Part shown: piece by piece, positions 27,655-37,122 of the stretch
How positions within the stretch are numbered: position 1 is the first letter of the stretch
How the letters are laid out: each line of letters begins with the position of its first letter
Origin: JAENVU01 sp963756815
Lineage (GTDB): Bacteria > Actinomycetota > Acidimicrobiia > IMCC26256 > JAENVU01
DNA length: 64,000 nucleotides
Reading direction: 5' to 3'
Assembly (NCBI GenBank): GCA_963756815.1
Contig: CAVWPR010000046.1
Span: forward strand, 186,001 to 250,000
The notes under the pieces: generated by a model
The model's database searches: none
Told to the model about the DNA's origin: nothing
Seen by the model: the letters and a program-made list of their open reading frames with translations, nothing else
Position numbers and translations under genes: made by a program

Positions 27655-28524
27655 TCAGGGGGATTCCTGATCGCGGAGGTACTCCTCGAAGGCCTCCGCG
27701 ATCGCGTCACCGTCGGGGATCTCCGTCTCCGTGGCCCCGCCCTCGCTCCACTCCTCGTCGTACTGCTCCTCGAGCGTCCGCACGTAGGCGCCCAGGTCGT
27801 CGTCGGCGGCCACGGCCGCGTCCACCCGCGCGGCCCAGGCCTCGGCCGCGACCCGCAGCTCGCGGGTGTCCACGGCGAGGTCGACGGCACGTCCGACACC
27901 GTGGAGCAGGGCCACGATCGCGCCGGGGTTCGGAGGCGCGGCGACGTAGTGCGGCACCGGCACCCAGAGGGACACGGCGGCGAACCCGGCGTTGCGACAG
28001 GTGTCGTGCAGCACACCGACGATGCCCGTCGGGCCCTCGTACCGCGAGCGCGAGAGCTGGACGCGGTCGGACACGTCGGCGTCGGTCGCGCTGCCGGTGA
28101 CGTGTGGGGCGCGGCTGTGCGGCGAGTCGGCGAGCAGGCTCCCGAGCGTCACGATCGTGCGGGCACCGACGCGGTGGGCCGCGTCCATCACCGAGCCGCA
28201 GAAGCCGCGCCAGTCGTAGTTGGGCTCGGGTCCGGACACGAGCACGAGGTCGGGCTCACCGTCGGGGGTCGCGGCGGCACGGAGCGAGTACACCGGCCAG
28301 GTGAGATCTCGCAGCGCGCCGTCCACGAGGGTCACCTGCGGTCGCTGGGCCTGGAAGTCGACGTGCCGCTGCTCGTCGATGTCGGCGAACTCGGTGGCGC
28401 CGTAGCGCGCCGCGAGCCAGTCGACGGCGTCGCTCGCGGCGTCGGCGGCGTCGTTCCAGCCGGTGAAGGCCGCGACGACGACCGGATCGTGGAGCACCGG
28501 TTCGTGATCCCATCGCAGGCTCAT
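27655..28524 (-). CDS. PAC2-family protein
   Basis: 289 residues of the PAC2 family, related to eukaryotic proteasome assembly chaperones and common in actinobacteria. Visible family features are VVAAFTGWNDAADAASDAVD near the N-terminus, LVSGPEPNYDWRGF and GSLLADSPHSRAPHVTG. The first 23 codons of the longer frame were dropped in favour of MSLRWDHEPVL. No proteasome genes are nearby. The function in bacteria is unproven; an ATP-grasp-associated or assembly role has been suggested for the family. Confidence 0.88.
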   Translation of the reverse strand: MSLRWDHEPVLHDPVVVAAFTGWNDAADAASDAVDWLAARYGATEFADIDEQRHVDFQAQRPQVTLVDGALRDLTWPVYSLRAAATPDGEPDLVLVSGPEPNYDWRGFCGSVMDAAHRVGARTIVTLGSLLADSPHSRAPHVTGSATDADVSDRVQLSRSRYEGPTGIVGVLHDTCRNAGFAAVSLWVPVPHYVAAPPNPGAIVALLHGVGRAVDLAVDTRELRVAAEAWAARVDAAVAADDDLGAYVRTLEEQYDEEWSEGGATETEIPDGDAIAEAFEEYLRDQESP

Positions 28525-28549
28525 GCGCCGATGGTAGGGGCTGGCGACG

Positions 28550-29407
28550 TCAGCCCGACACGCGGAGGTTCTTCGGGCTGGTCGGGTAACCACCGCCCGT
28601 GACGACGGCCTCGGCCATCGGCGACAGGAGCGCGATCAGCTCGTCGAAGTCGTCCCCGATGCGGTCGATCACCGCGCTCGTGGACTCGTCGGTCGTGCGC
28701 TCGATGTGGTCGCGCAGCTCCGTGCCCGCGGCGGTGAGCGCTCCGTCCGCGACCAGACCCCGATCGGTGAGCCGTTCGTACGCAGCGTCGACCTCGTCCG
28801 CGTTCCAGCCGCGGGTGAAGACGTACGACCGCGGCGGGATCCCCCACGCGAGCTCGGTCATGACCGTGATCTCGGTGGAGTCGACGTGGGGCATCCATGC
28901 CGCGATGTGACCGTCGCCGCGGTGCTCGCGCACGAGATCCGCGGCGCGCCACAGCGCCCCGAAGCGGGTGGTCGGTCGCTCGAGGATCGAGAGCCCCGCG
29001 AACAGCGCCCGGCCGGACGGGTCGACACCGTCGCTGGCGGCGAAGAGGAGCTCGGTCGCCCGCTCGACGGCGGCCGACGCGACGGCGTCACCCACCAGTC
29101 GCTCGAGCTGCGCGGTCGCGCCCGCCTCCCGTGCCGCCAACATGGGCGGGGGAGTGGTCTTGGCCCACCCGTTGGTCACCGACGACTCGACCGCTGCGGG
29201 CTTGAACGCGGCGAAGGCCGCACACACCACGCTCCACGGCGCGGCGCCGAGACACGCGCTCCGCGAGCAGAAGTACCCCTCGAAGTAGTCGAGGCCCTGG
29301 GCCTCGTAGCCCTGGTGGGCCTCGGGCGCGAAGTAGACGCCGGCGGCGATGGGCTCGGTCACTTTGCGCAACGCCCTCGAGCGATGGTGCAGCGTCTCGG
29401 TGCTCAA
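28550..29407 (-). CDS. SCO6745/SalK-like protein
   Basis: 285 residues, unusual TTG start whose TTGA overlaps the TGA of the upstream CoA-transferase gene. It resembles the uncharacterised actinobacterial SCO6745 family (distantly winged-helix, sometimes called SalK-like): N-terminal TEPIAAGVYFAPEAHQGYEA, GYFCSRSACLGAAPWSVV, and a C-terminal winged-helix-like part with YERLTDRGLVADGALTAAG. Its placement in a CoA-transferase/kinase-like operon hints at a role in acyl-CoA metabolism, but this is only context. Confidence 0.8.
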   Translation of the reverse strand: MSTETLHHRSRALRKVTEPIAAGVYFAPEAHQGYEAQGLDYFEGYFCSRSACLGAAPWSVVCAAFAAFKPAAVESSVTNGWAKTTPPPMLAAREAGATAQLERLVGDAVASAAVERATELLFAASDGVDPSGRALFAGLSILERPTTRFGALWRAADLVREHRGDGHIAAWMPHVDSTEITVMTELAWGIPPRSYVFTRGWNADEVDAAYERLTDRGLVADGALTAAGTELRDHIERTTDESTSAVIDRIGDDFDELIALLSPMAEAVVTGGGYPTSPKNLRVSG

Positions 29408-30606
29408 GCGATTGCTCCCGTCTCGTGGAGGGCGCGGATCTCGTCCGCGTCGAACCCGGCCTCGGCGAGGACGGCGTCGGTGTGCTCGCCGATGGCGGGC
29501 GCGCCGTTGCGGATCACGAGGGGCTCGTCGTCGAACTGACAGGGCGCCGACGCGAGGCGCGCCCGCTCGTGGTCCGGATGCGGCGCGAGGTAGCCGTTCG
29601 CGATCACCTGGGGATCCTCGATCACCTCGGTGGGCGCGGCCATCACGGAGAAGATCGTGTCCTCGGCCGCGAGGGCGGCGCGCAGCTCCGCGTAGGGGGC
29701 CGCGCCGATGGTCGCCGCGAACGCGTCGTGCAGCTGGACGCGGTGGTCGGCGCGCCCTGCCGTGTCGGCGAACCGGGTGTCGTCGAGGAGGCGCTCCAGA
29801 CCCAGCGCACGGCAGGTGGGCTCCCAGTGCCGGACGTCGTCCATCATGTTGAGCAGCAGCCAGCGGCCATCACCCGTCCGGTACGGGCCGATCAGCGGGC
29901 TCGAGAGCACCGTCCCGCCGCCGAGCGGCTCGGGGTCGGTGCGCAGGATCGTGGTCGCGACGAGGTCCGGCGCGAGCGTCCACACCGCGGTGCCGAGCAG
30001 CGCCACGTCGACGACCGACCCGCGTCCGGTCTTCTCGCGTTGATAGAGCGCGGCGGCCACCCCGCCGGCGAGGAACGCGCCGCTCGGCCCGTCGCCCATC
30101 GCGGCGCGCTGCATGACGAGCGGCCCGTCGGTGGGGGTGAGGACGTGGCCGAGGCCCCCGCGCGCCCAGTACGACACCGAGTCGAACCCGCCCTGGTCCG
30201 CGTCGGGTCCGCGCTGGCCCTGGCCGTGCCCCTTGGCGTAGATCAGCCGCGGGTTCACCGCCCACACGTCGTCGGGGTCGAGGCGCAGCGACACTCGCGC
30301 CGACGGCAGGAAGTTGGTGATGACGACGTCGGCCTGCGCCAGGAGCCGGTCCAGTGCGGCGCGTCCGTCGTCCGACCGCAGGTCGAGGGCGATGCCGCGC
30401 TTGTTGCGGTTCATCTGCTCCCAGAGGAAGTTGAAGTCACCGGTGTCGGCGACCAGACCGGCACCCTGCACGTGCCGGAGCGGGTCGCCGGTGACCCGCT
30501 CGACCTTCACGACGTCGGCGCCCCAGTCGGCGAGCACCGCGCCGCAGCTCGGGACGAACCCGAACTCGGCGAGCTCCACCACCTTCACGCCGTCGAGCAC
30601 CGCCAT
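29404..30606 (-). CDS. CaiB/BaiF (family III) CoA-transferase
   Basis: Moves CoA between carboxylic acids, probably in fatty-acid, steroid or carnitine-like catabolism. 400 residues, with LADWGADVVKVERVTGDPLR, NRNKRGIALDLRSDDGR, the catalytic-Asp region GGFDSVSYWARGG (Asp near residue 141) and GPYRTGDGRWLLLNMMD. A strong AGGAGGAA ribosome site precedes ATG 30606. It lies between the kinase-like gene (22-base gap) and the SCO6745-like gene (overlap), forming an operon. Confidence 0.94.
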   Translation of the reverse strand: MAVLDGVKVVELAEFGFVPSCGAVLADWGADVVKVERVTGDPLRHVQGAGLVADTGDFNFLWEQMNRNKRGIALDLRSDDGRAALDRLLAQADVVITNFLPSARVSLRLDPDDVWAVNPRLIYAKGHGQGQRGPDADQGGFDSVSYWARGGLGHVLTPTDGPLVMQRAAMGDGPSGAFLAGGVAAALYQREKTGRGSVVDVALLGTAVWTLAPDLVATTILRTDPEPLGGGTVLSSPLIGPYRTGDGRWLLLNMMDDVRHWEPTCRALGLERLLDDTRFADTAGRADHRVQLHDAFAATIGAAPYAELRAALAAEDTIFSVMAAPTEVIEDPQVIANGYLAPHPDHERARLASAPCQFDDEPLVIRNGAPAIGEHTDAVLAEAGFDADEIRALHETGAIA

Positions 30607-30628
30607 CGGTTCCTCCTCGGTCGGGTGG

Positions 30629-31681
30629 TCAGCCTCGCAGCGCGACGATCTCCGACGCGTTCGCCTGGTCCAGCGCGCCGTTGATCAGGCCCGAGACCAT
30701 CGCGCCCATCGCCTCGAAGCCGTCGCCGAGGGTCTTGCCCATCTGGAAGCGCGCGTTGATGCCCTCCACGATGATGGCGAGCTTGTACGCGGCGAAGATC
30801 TGGTACCAGTCGAGCTCGTCGACCGGACGGCCACTCACACGCGCGTAGCGCTCGACGATCTCGTCGCGTGACAGGAAGCCGGGCTGGCTCCCGATGGCCT
30901 CGCCGGTCGCGATGACCTGGGCGTCGGCGCGTCCCCAGTAGAGGAGGAACAGCCCGAGGTCGGCGAGCGGATCGCCGAGGGTCGACATCTCCCAGTCGAG
31001 CACCGCGACGATGCGACCCGGGTCGTCGGTCGCCATCATCGTGTTGTCGAGGCGGTAGTCGCCGTGCACGATCGTGGGCGGTCCGGAGATCGGCAGCGCG
31101 GCGCGCAACCGGCGCGCCAGCTCGTCGACCTCGGGCAGCTCACGCGTCTTGGATCGCTCCCACTGCTCGCCCCAGCGGCGCACCTGCCGCTCGAGGAAGC
31201 CGTCGGGGCGGCCGAACTCGCCGAGCCCGACCGCTCGGTAGTCGACCGCGTGGATGGCCACGAGCACGTCGACGAGCACCTCCGACACCCGGCGCGCGTC
31301 GTTCGGGCTCAACCCGGCGAGGGCCGACGCGTCGCGGTAGATGATCCCGTCGACGAGCTCCATCACGTAGAAGGGAGCGTCGTTCACCGCGTTGTCCTCG
31401 CAGAGCGCGAGCGTGCGGGGCACCGGGACGTCGGTGCCGGCGAGCGCCGTCATCACGCGGTACTCCCGCGCCATGTCGTGCGCGGTCGGCAGCACGTGGC
31501 CGAGCGGCGGGCGCCGCAGCACCCAGGTGTGCGTGCCGTCGGAGATGGAGTACGTGAGGTTGGAACGACCGCCGGCGATCAGCGTCGCGGACAGCGGCTC
31601 GTTCCTCGCGCCGGCGACGTGCGCGGCGAAATACGGACGCAGACGTTCGAGATCGACACCGTCGGGTGTGGAGGTCCCCAT
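30629..31681 (-). CDS. phosphotransferase-like protein (ACAD10/APH type)
   Basis: 350 residues of the aminoglycoside-phosphotransferase-like fold that is fused to, or sits beside, acyl-CoA dehydrogenases (ACAD10/FadE36-type). N-lobe: GGRSNLTYSISDG and WVLRRPPLGHVLPTAHDM. Catalytic loop: IVHGDYRLDN. Metal motif: VLDWEMSTLGDPLADLG. The probable job is phosphorylating a hydroxyacyl-CoA or hydroxy acid during beta-oxidation, inferred from family members. It is first gene of a three-gene operon with the CoA-transferase. Confidence 0.9.
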   Translation of the reverse strand: MGTSTPDGVDLERLRPYFAAHVAGARNEPLSATLIAGGRSNLTYSISDGTHTWVLRRPPLGHVLPTAHDMAREYRVMTALAGTDVPVPRTLALCEDNAVNDAPFYVMELVDGIIYRDASALAGLSPNDARRVSEVLVDVLVAIHAVDYRAVGLGEFGRPDGFLERQVRRWGEQWERSKTRELPEVDELARRLRAALPISGPPTIVHGDYRLDNTMMATDDPGRIVAVLDWEMSTLGDPLADLGLFLLYWGRADAQVIATGEAIGSQPGFLSRDEIVERYARVSGRPVDELDWYQIFAAYKLAIIVEGINARFQMGKTLGDGFEAMGAMVSGLINGALDQANASEIVALRG

Positions 31682-31732
31682 GCGGGCGGGGACACTAGTA
31701 GCGGGCGGGCGGACCGACCGCGGGGAACCGGA

Positions 31733-32080
31733 CTACGCGACCCTCGGCGTGCGCGGCGCGACCGGGTTGCCGTTGCCCTTGGGGTAGCGCGCGACCCGAC
31801 CGACCGGCATGTCCACCCGGAACCCGGCGGCGGCGCGCTCCTCCTCCGACTCGCCACCCCAGAACCCGTACTCCCGGTGCTCGCGGGCCCAGTCCCGGCA
31901 CGCGAGCAGGACCTCGCACTCGGAGCAGACCGTCCGCGCCTTGCTCTCGCGCACCGCCCGCGCCTCGGGGCGCTCGCCGGCGGGGGCGAAGAAGAGCTCG
32001 GTGCGCCCGGCGCACGCCGCCTCGTCCGTCCAGGACAGGGGGCCGGTGAAGATCAGCGTGGAGAGGCTCTCTGCAGCCAT
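31733..32080 (-). CDS. WhiB-family transcriptional regulator
   Basis: Actinobacteria-specific iron-sulfur regulator, 115 residues. Cluster ligands are in CAGRTELFF (Cys 1) and CSECEVLLAC (CxxCxxxxxC). The GFWGGESEEER turn is the WhiB signature, and a short basic tail (RVARYPKGNGN) follows for DNA contact. ATG 32080 has a GAGGAA ribosome site. It is divergent from the LysR-type regulator. Which WhiB subgroup it belongs to cannot be told from motifs alone. Confidence 0.95.
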   Translation of the reverse strand: MAAESLSTLIFTGPLSWTDEAACAGRTELFFAPAGERPEARAVRESKARTVCSECEVLLACRDWAREHREYGFWGGESEEERAAAGFRVDMPVGRVARYPKGNGNPVAPRTPRVA

Positions 32081-32296
32081 GGTTCCTCGTGGTGGTGACG
32101 TGGGGTGTCGCCGATGACACCCGAGAGATTCGGTCGGGGGGCCGGCGGGGGGATCCGGCTCCCCGACTCGTTCCCGACCATCGAACACCCTGGAGTGGGT
32201 ATCTGTCCAACAGGTACTATCGATGGCATCGATCGGATCTACCGATGAGTAACTGTTCGCAGGCTGTATTACCCCCAGGGGTGACGGAGGGAACAC
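32081..32296. promoter_or_regulatory. whiB/lysR divergent intergenic region
   Basis: 216 bases separate two divergent regulator genes. The part nearest lysR (about 32205-32275) is more AT-rich than its surroundings and contains tatcgatggcatcgatcgga, a cluster of ATCGAT palindromes. These are candidate binding sites for the LysR protein or another regulator. No confident -35/-10 pair was assigned. Confidence 0.4.
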
Positions 32297-33187
32297 ATGG
32301 AGTTCCGACACCTCGAGACGCTGATCGCGATCGACGACGAGGGCACGTTCACGGCGGCGGCCGATGCCCTGCGCACCGTGCAGTCGAACGTCTCGGACCA
32401 GGTCCGCCAGCTCGAGGCCGAGCTCGGGGTGACGCTGCTCGCCCGGGGTCGCGGCGGGGCGACCGCCACGGAGTCGGGCCGGGTGGTCCTCGCGCGCGCC
32501 CGGCGGATCCGACGGGAGATCGACCTGATGCACGAGGAGCTCGCCGCGCTGCAGGGCCTCCGGGTGGGCAACGCCACGTTCGGTGTGGTCGGCACCGCCA
32601 GCCGCTGGCTCGTCCCCCAGCTGGTGGAGCACCTCGCCGAGGGCGCGCCCGGTGTGCGGCTGCTGGTCCACGAAGGCGCGTCGGAGCGTCTGCTCGCCGA
32701 GCTCGTCACGGGTGACCTGGCCCAAGCGGTGGTCACCGCGCCGGCGGCGGACCCGCGGATCGTGTTCGAGCACCTCGCCGACGAGCCGATGGTGGGGCTC
32801 GCCCCGTCGGGAACCGACATCGGGGACGGGCCGTTCTCGGTGAACGACCTCGCGCGCTACCGGCTCGTGCTCCCACCCGAGGTGAACCCGCTGCGCGTCG
32901 AGATCGAGGCGGCGGCCGCGAGCCGGGGGGTGCAGCTCGACGTCCCGGTCGAGGTCGAGGGCATCCGACTCATCGCCGACCTCGTGGCGGCCGGCGCCGG
33001 GATCGCGGTGCTGCCCGAGACGGCGGTGCCGCCGGTGCTCGACGGGCTGCGCACGTTCGCGATCGCGGACCTGCCGCCGCGCCAGTTGGGACTGGCGACG
33101 CTCAAGAACGCGCCGTTGTCGCTCGCGGACCGCGCCGTGCGCGACGCGGTCCTCGAGATCGTCGGCTGGACGCGGCGCGGGACCTGA
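32297..33187 (+). CDS. LysR-family transcriptional regulator
   Basis: 296 residues. An N-terminal winged HTH (MEFRHLETLIAIDDEGTF, AADALRTVQSNVSDQVRQLE, LLARGRGGATATESG) is followed by a two-lobe effector domain from about residue 90, with GIRLIADLVAAGAGIAVLPE near the C-terminus. It starts after GGAGGG. It is divergent from whiB and convergent with the VOC gene, so no target is suggested strongly by position. Confidence 0.95.
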   Translation: MEFRHLETLIAIDDEGTFTAAADALRTVQSNVSDQVRQLEAELGVTLLARGRGGATATESGRVVLARARRIRREIDLMHEELAALQGLRVGNATFGVVGTASRWLVPQLVEHLAEGAPGVRLLVHEGASERLLAELVTGDLAQAVVTAPAADPRIVFEHLADEPMVGLAPSGTDIGDGPFSVNDLARYRLVLPPEVNPLRVEIEAAAASRGVQLDVPVEVEGIRLIADLVAAGAGIAVLPETAVPPVLDGLRTFAIADLPPRQLGLATLKNAPLSLADRAVRDAVLEIVGWTRRGT

Positions 33188-33938
33188 TCAGGCGACGACG
33201 ACCGGGAGCCCGGCGAGATCCGCGGTCCGCGCCTGCGGTCCGGTGGCGTCGAGGCGGAGCACGCCCGGCCGGGCGGCGTCCTCGACGCGGATGCGGCCGC
33301 CGCCGGGCCAGGTCAGCTCGGACCCGGTGGCGTCCTCGGCCGTGGCCCGCCCGCCGAGCAGGTCGCGGAGGAACGCGACCGTCGCGGCGCGGTCCGGGCT
33401 CCCGAGGACGACGTGACGGAGCACGGTGACGACGTCCGCGCGCGCGGGCGGCGCCGGCCACCACGTCGGCGTGCCGAGCGCACCGTGTGTGTGGGCGTGG
33501 GCGAGCAGGTCGCCGATCGCGTGCGGCTCCGACGTCTGGGCGAGCTGGACCACCGTGCCGTGGGCGTCGCGGGGCTGGAGGAACGCCTCCCGCCAGGTGG
33601 GGTCGTCGAGGCGGACGCCGACCGGGGTGATCCCGGCGGCGCGGCACCGCTCGAGCATCGCGGGGAGATCCGGCACCTTGAACGTGATGTGGTGCGCGCC
33701 GCCGCCGTGACGGTCGACGAAGCGGGCGAGGAAGTCGTCGTCCTCGGGTCGCCAGACCACGAGGGTCTCGATCGTCATGCCCTGCGGTCGCGGATCCGAC
33801 GCGCGTCTGGACCCAGCGGAACCCTGAGCCGTTCCCGCCGTGGACGACCGTCCCGCCGAGGTCGCCGACGAGCGTCGCGAGGGTGGTGGCGACGTCGGTC
33901 GTCGCGATCGCGACGTGGTCGAGATCGACTCCGCTCAC
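33188..33938 (-). CDS. VOC (glyoxalase/bleomycin-resistance) domain protein
   Basis: About 249 residues after joining. The N-terminal half-domain starts MSGVDLDHVAIATTDVATTL from GTG 33938. A break near 33785 (QTRV/DPRPQG) leads into MTIETLVVWRPEDDDFLARF with HHITFKVPDLPAMLERC, giving metal-ligand His and paired beta-alpha-beta units. The GTG overlaps the PAP2 stop, and VOC, PAP2 and flippase genes form a tight operon. Enzymatic role unknown; methylmalonyl-CoA epimerase or glyoxalase-like are family options. Confidence 0.8.
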
Positions 33939-34741
33939 GCGACGGTGGCGAGCTCGGGGCGGGGTCGTGGTCGCCCGGCGCGCGTGATCAAGCGGGCGAC
34001 GACGTAGCCGATCCCGAAGATGACGAACCCGCCGACCGCGTCGAGGAAGTAGTGGTTGGCCGTCATCACGATGACCGAGACCGTGAACGCCGGGTACAAC
34101 CCGGCGAGGAGCTTCGACCACCAGTGCTTCAGGCGCGGGACCAGTGCGCAGGCGCACCAGAGCGCCCAGCAGCAGTGCACGCTCGGCATCGCCGCGTACT
34201 GGTTGGAGATCTTCTTCATCGCACCGGAGTTGAAGCTCCAGAACGTCGGGTACTTCGCCAGCGTGTCGACGAACCCGTAGTGGTGCGGGAGCAGGCGAGG
34301 TGGCATGAGCGGCCAGAAGCGGAAGCCGATGAGCGCGATTGCGGTGGCGATCGCCAGCGTGTTCCGCCAGCGCGGGTAGTCGTCGGGGAACTTGCGGAAC
34401 AGGAACACCGCGACGCCGATCGTCACCACGAAGTGCAGCGAGCCGTAGAAGTAGTTGGACGCGACGATCAGTGGCTCGATGTTGCGAGCCCACTTGTGGA
34501 TCGCGAGCTCGTGGTAGATGCCGAGCGACTTCTGCCAGCCGATGAGCTGCTTCGCGTGCTGGTACGCGCGCTCCGGATGGGCCGCGTCGGCGTTCCGGAC
34601 CGCGGAGTACACGAAGTAGTAGGTGAGCACCGCGATGATCTCGAGCCACCAGTAGATGACCGCGCCGCCGGTGAGGGTCTTGCCCCCACGGAAGCGTCGG
34701 TGCCACGTGACGTCGTCGCGACCCACGGCGGGTGCGCTCAC
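33935..34741 (-). CDS. PAP2-superfamily membrane phosphatase/phosphotransferase
   Basis: 268 residues with about six hydrophobic segments. Of the three PAP2 phosphatase motifs, C1 is loose (FWPLMPPRLL region), C2 is MPSVHCCWALW (PSxH) and C3 is ANHYFLDAVGG (HxxxD). The layout is like the inositol phosphotransferase/Aur1-type branch that acts on lipid phosphates or phosphoinositol head groups. It overlaps both neighbours (GTGA at 34738 and 33935), suggesting tightly coupled expression with the flippase-like protein in envelope lipid synthesis. Confidence 0.88.
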   Translation of the reverse strand: MSAPAVGRDDVTWHRRFRGGKTLTGGAVIYWWLEIIAVLTYYFVYSAVRNADAAHPERAYQHAKQLIGWQKSLGIYHELAIHKWARNIEPLIVASNYFYGSLHFVVTIGVAVFLFRKFPDDYPRWRNTLAIATAIALIGFRFWPLMPPRLLPHHYGFVDTLAKYPTFWSFNSGAMKKISNQYAAMPSVHCCWALWCACALVPRLKHWWSKLLAGLYPAFTVSVIVMTANHYFLDAVGGFVIFGIGYVVARLITRAGRPRPRPELATVA

Positions 34742-35788
34742 CGGCGGACGTCCCCGTCGGCCCCGTCGTTCGCGTCGAGGTGCGCGGCGCGTTCGACGTA
34801 GTCGGCGTCGAGCGCTCGGGCCCGGCTGCCGACCGCGAACGCCGGTGCGCCGGGGAGGCTCACGAGCAGCATCGTCGCGTACCAGGCGAGACCCAGCCCG
34901 ACCGCGTGCCCGTTGGTGACGCCGAGCGGCGTCAGCAGCAGCACGAGCATGCCCTCACGGATGCCGAGGCCCGACAGCGAGATCGGCACCACCTGCGCCA
35001 TCGCCACCGCGGGGATGAACGCGATGACGGCGCCGAACGGGACGCCGGTCCCGAGCGTCAACGAGAGGAAGCCCACCATCGCGACGACCGAGATCTGGTA
35101 CACGAACGCGGTGCCGAGCACACCGAGGGCCTGGCGGCGGTCGTTCCGCAGGAGCGCGATGCCCTCGTGGACCGCGCCGAGGAACCGCGTCCAGTTCTCG
35201 TTGCCCTCGAACCGGCCCGCGGCCTTGGGGTGGCCGGCGAGGAAGAGGATCGTTCCGAGCGCGGCGAGCGCGATGCCCGAGACGAGCAGGGCCACCCACG
35301 CGGTGTCGGACTCGAGCAGGCTCGGGTCGATGACGAACCCGAGCAGGCACAGCACCGGCAGCGCGAGGAATCCGGTGAGCCGTTCGAGCGCCACGGCCGC
35401 GAACGCCGTCTCGGTCGTGCCGACGTCCTTGGCGCTGCGGGACACGCGTACGACGTCACCGCCGATGGTCGACGGCAGAACGTTGCCCACGAACTGACCC
35501 GCGAAGTAGTGGGTGCTCAGCCGGCTGATCGGGACGTGCACCCCGAACGCCTCGATCACCCGCTGCCACCGCCAGGCCGAGAGCACGATGCCGAGCGTGG
35601 CGGTGCCGAGCGCCAACGCGAGCCACAGCGAGGGTCGAGAAGTGGTGGTCCCGCGGCTCGACCGTCTGGAAGTCGATCTTGCTGATGAGGAAGGCCAGGA
35701 GGGCGGCGCTGACGACGATCCGCAGCACCAGACCGAGGCGCGCCCGACGGCTCGGGGCGTGCGCGACCTCGGCGTCGGGCTCCTGCAT
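34738..35788 (-). CDS. flippase-like (LPG synthase TM region/UPF0104) membrane protein
   Basis: About 349 residues with eight or more membrane helices, of the MprF-N/UPF0104 family thought to flip or transfer lipid-linked substrates. N-terminal helix LVLRIVVSAALLAFLISKID, the family motif FAGQFVGNVLPSTIGGDVVR, and SLSGLGIREGMLVLLL near the C-terminus are characteristic. A break near 35640 (HHFS/SLWLAL) is resolved by removing one C. It is first gene of the operon with PAP2 and VOC; ATG 35788 is divergent from the alpha/beta hydrolase. Confidence 0.88.
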
Positions 35789-35852
35789 CACCGCGTAGCC
35801 TATGGGCTCGCTTCGCGGCGACCGGGCCGCGATCGGACGGACGGGGGACGAC

Positions 35853-36683
35853 GTGCGCATCGTGACCGACGACGGCGTCGCGCTGGAAGTGGTCGAACGG
35901 GGCACGGGCCCCGCGCTCGTCCTCGTGCACGGTTTCGGCGGCGCCAAGGAGGACTTCTCCGACCAGGTCGACGACCTGGCCCGCGACCACCGGGTGGTGA
36001 CGCTCGACCTCCGGGGCCACGGCGAGAGCGAGGGTCCGGACGACGAGTCGCGCTACTCCCTCGACCGTTTCGCCGCCGACCTGGGCAACGTGCTCGACGC
36101 GCTCGGAATCGACTCCTGCCGGCTGCTCGGGCACTCGATGGGCGGGATGATCGTGCGCCGGTTCGTGCTCGCGGCACCGCACCGCGTCGACGCGCTCGTC
36201 CTGATGGACACGTCGCCGGGTCCGGTGCCGGGCCTCGATGCCGAGATGATCGACCTCGGCGTGCAGATCGCCAACGAGCAGGGCATGGACGAGCTGAAGC
36301 GGATCATGGACGCGTTCTCGCCGCTCGACACACCCGCGTACCAGCGCACGCTCGCCGAGCGCCCCGGCTACCGCGAGTTCGGCGACGCCAAATGGGCGGC
36401 GTTGAGCCGCGCGATGTGGGTGACGATGTCGATCGAGATCCGCGACCAGCCCGACCAGCTCGACGAGCTCGCCGCCGTGCACTGCCCGACGCTGGTGCTC
36501 GTCGGCGTGGAGGACGAGCCGTTCCGTCGGGTCTCGGACCGGATGGCCGCCACCATCCCGGGCGCGGACCTCGTGGTGATCCCCGATGCGGGCCACTCAC
36601 CGCAGTTCGAGAACGGGCCGGTCTGGCTCGACGGCTTGCGCGCCTTCCTCGCCCGGGTCGGCACGACGTCGCCCGCCGCCTGA
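35853..36683 (+). CDS. alpha/beta hydrolase
   Basis: 276 residues from GTG 35853, which has a strong ggggga ribosome site; ATG 35802 is an alternative adding 17 residues. Oxyanion loop LVLVHGFGGAKEDF, nucleophile elbow LLGHSMGGMI (Ser), late acid in LVLVGVEDEPF, and His in IPDAGHSPQFENG form a complete catalytic set. The substrate cannot be told. It converges on the FlK-like thioesterase gene with only 2 bases between the stops. Confidence 0.92.
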   Translation: MRIVTDDGVALEVVERGTGPALVLVHGFGGAKEDFSDQVDDLARDHRVVTLDLRGHGESEGPDDESRYSLDRFAADLGNVLDALGIDSCRLLGHSMGGMIVRRFVLAAPHRVDALVLMDTSPGPVPGLDAEMIDLGVQIANEQGMDELKRIMDAFSPLDTPAYQRTLAERPGYREFGDAKWAALSRAMWVTMSIEIRDQPDQLDELAAVHCPTLVLVGVEDEPFRRVSDRMAATIPGADLVVIPDAGHSPQFENGPVWLDGLRAFLARVGTTSPAA

Positions 36684-36685
36684 GC

Positions 36686-37072
36686 TCAGGCGGTCCCCGC
36701 GGCGCGCTGGAGGAAGCGGGCCTGCTCCACCGCGACGCGCGTGATGCGTCCCGCCGCGACCAGCCCGGAGCGGTACTTGACCGACACCCGGAACGTGAGT
36801 CGCCGCCCTTCGATCGTCTCGAGCACCGCCTCGGCCGTGACCGATTCGCCGACCGCCACGGGCGCGAGGTGGTCGAGCTGCACGCGGTACCCGACGGTCG
36901 TGTGCCCCGCCGGCACGTGGCCCTCGACCGCGGCCACGGCGGCGCGCTCGGCGAGGCGCACCACGTGCGGCGTGGCGAGGACGGGCACCGAGCCGGTGCC
37001 CTGTGCGAGCGCGGTGTCGGCGTCGGTGACGACGTGGGTCACGGATCCGGCGAGACCGGCGTCGAGCGGCAC
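36686..37072 (-). CDS. FlK-like thioesterase (hotdog fold)
   Basis: 128 residues from GTG 37072. It resembles the fluoroacetyl-CoA thioesterase family: VTDADTALAQGTGSVPVLA, TPHVVRLAERAAVAAVEGH, and a C-terminal hotdog strand set with VGYRVQLDHLAPVAVGESV. The family hydrolyses small acyl-CoAs; most members are housekeeping and not fluoroacetate-specific. It is divergent from tldD by 50 bases. Confidence 0.85.
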   Translation of the reverse strand: MPLDAGLAGSVTHVVTDADTALAQGTGSVPVLATPHVVRLAERAAVAAVEGHVPAGHTTVGYRVQLDHLAPVAVGESVTAEAVLETIEGRRLTFRVSVKYRSGLVAAGRITRVAVEQARFLQRAAGTA

Positions 37073-37122
37073 CGGCGTACGATACGCAACCCCCGCCCGA
37101 CCGCCCCCCTCGGAGATCGCCC

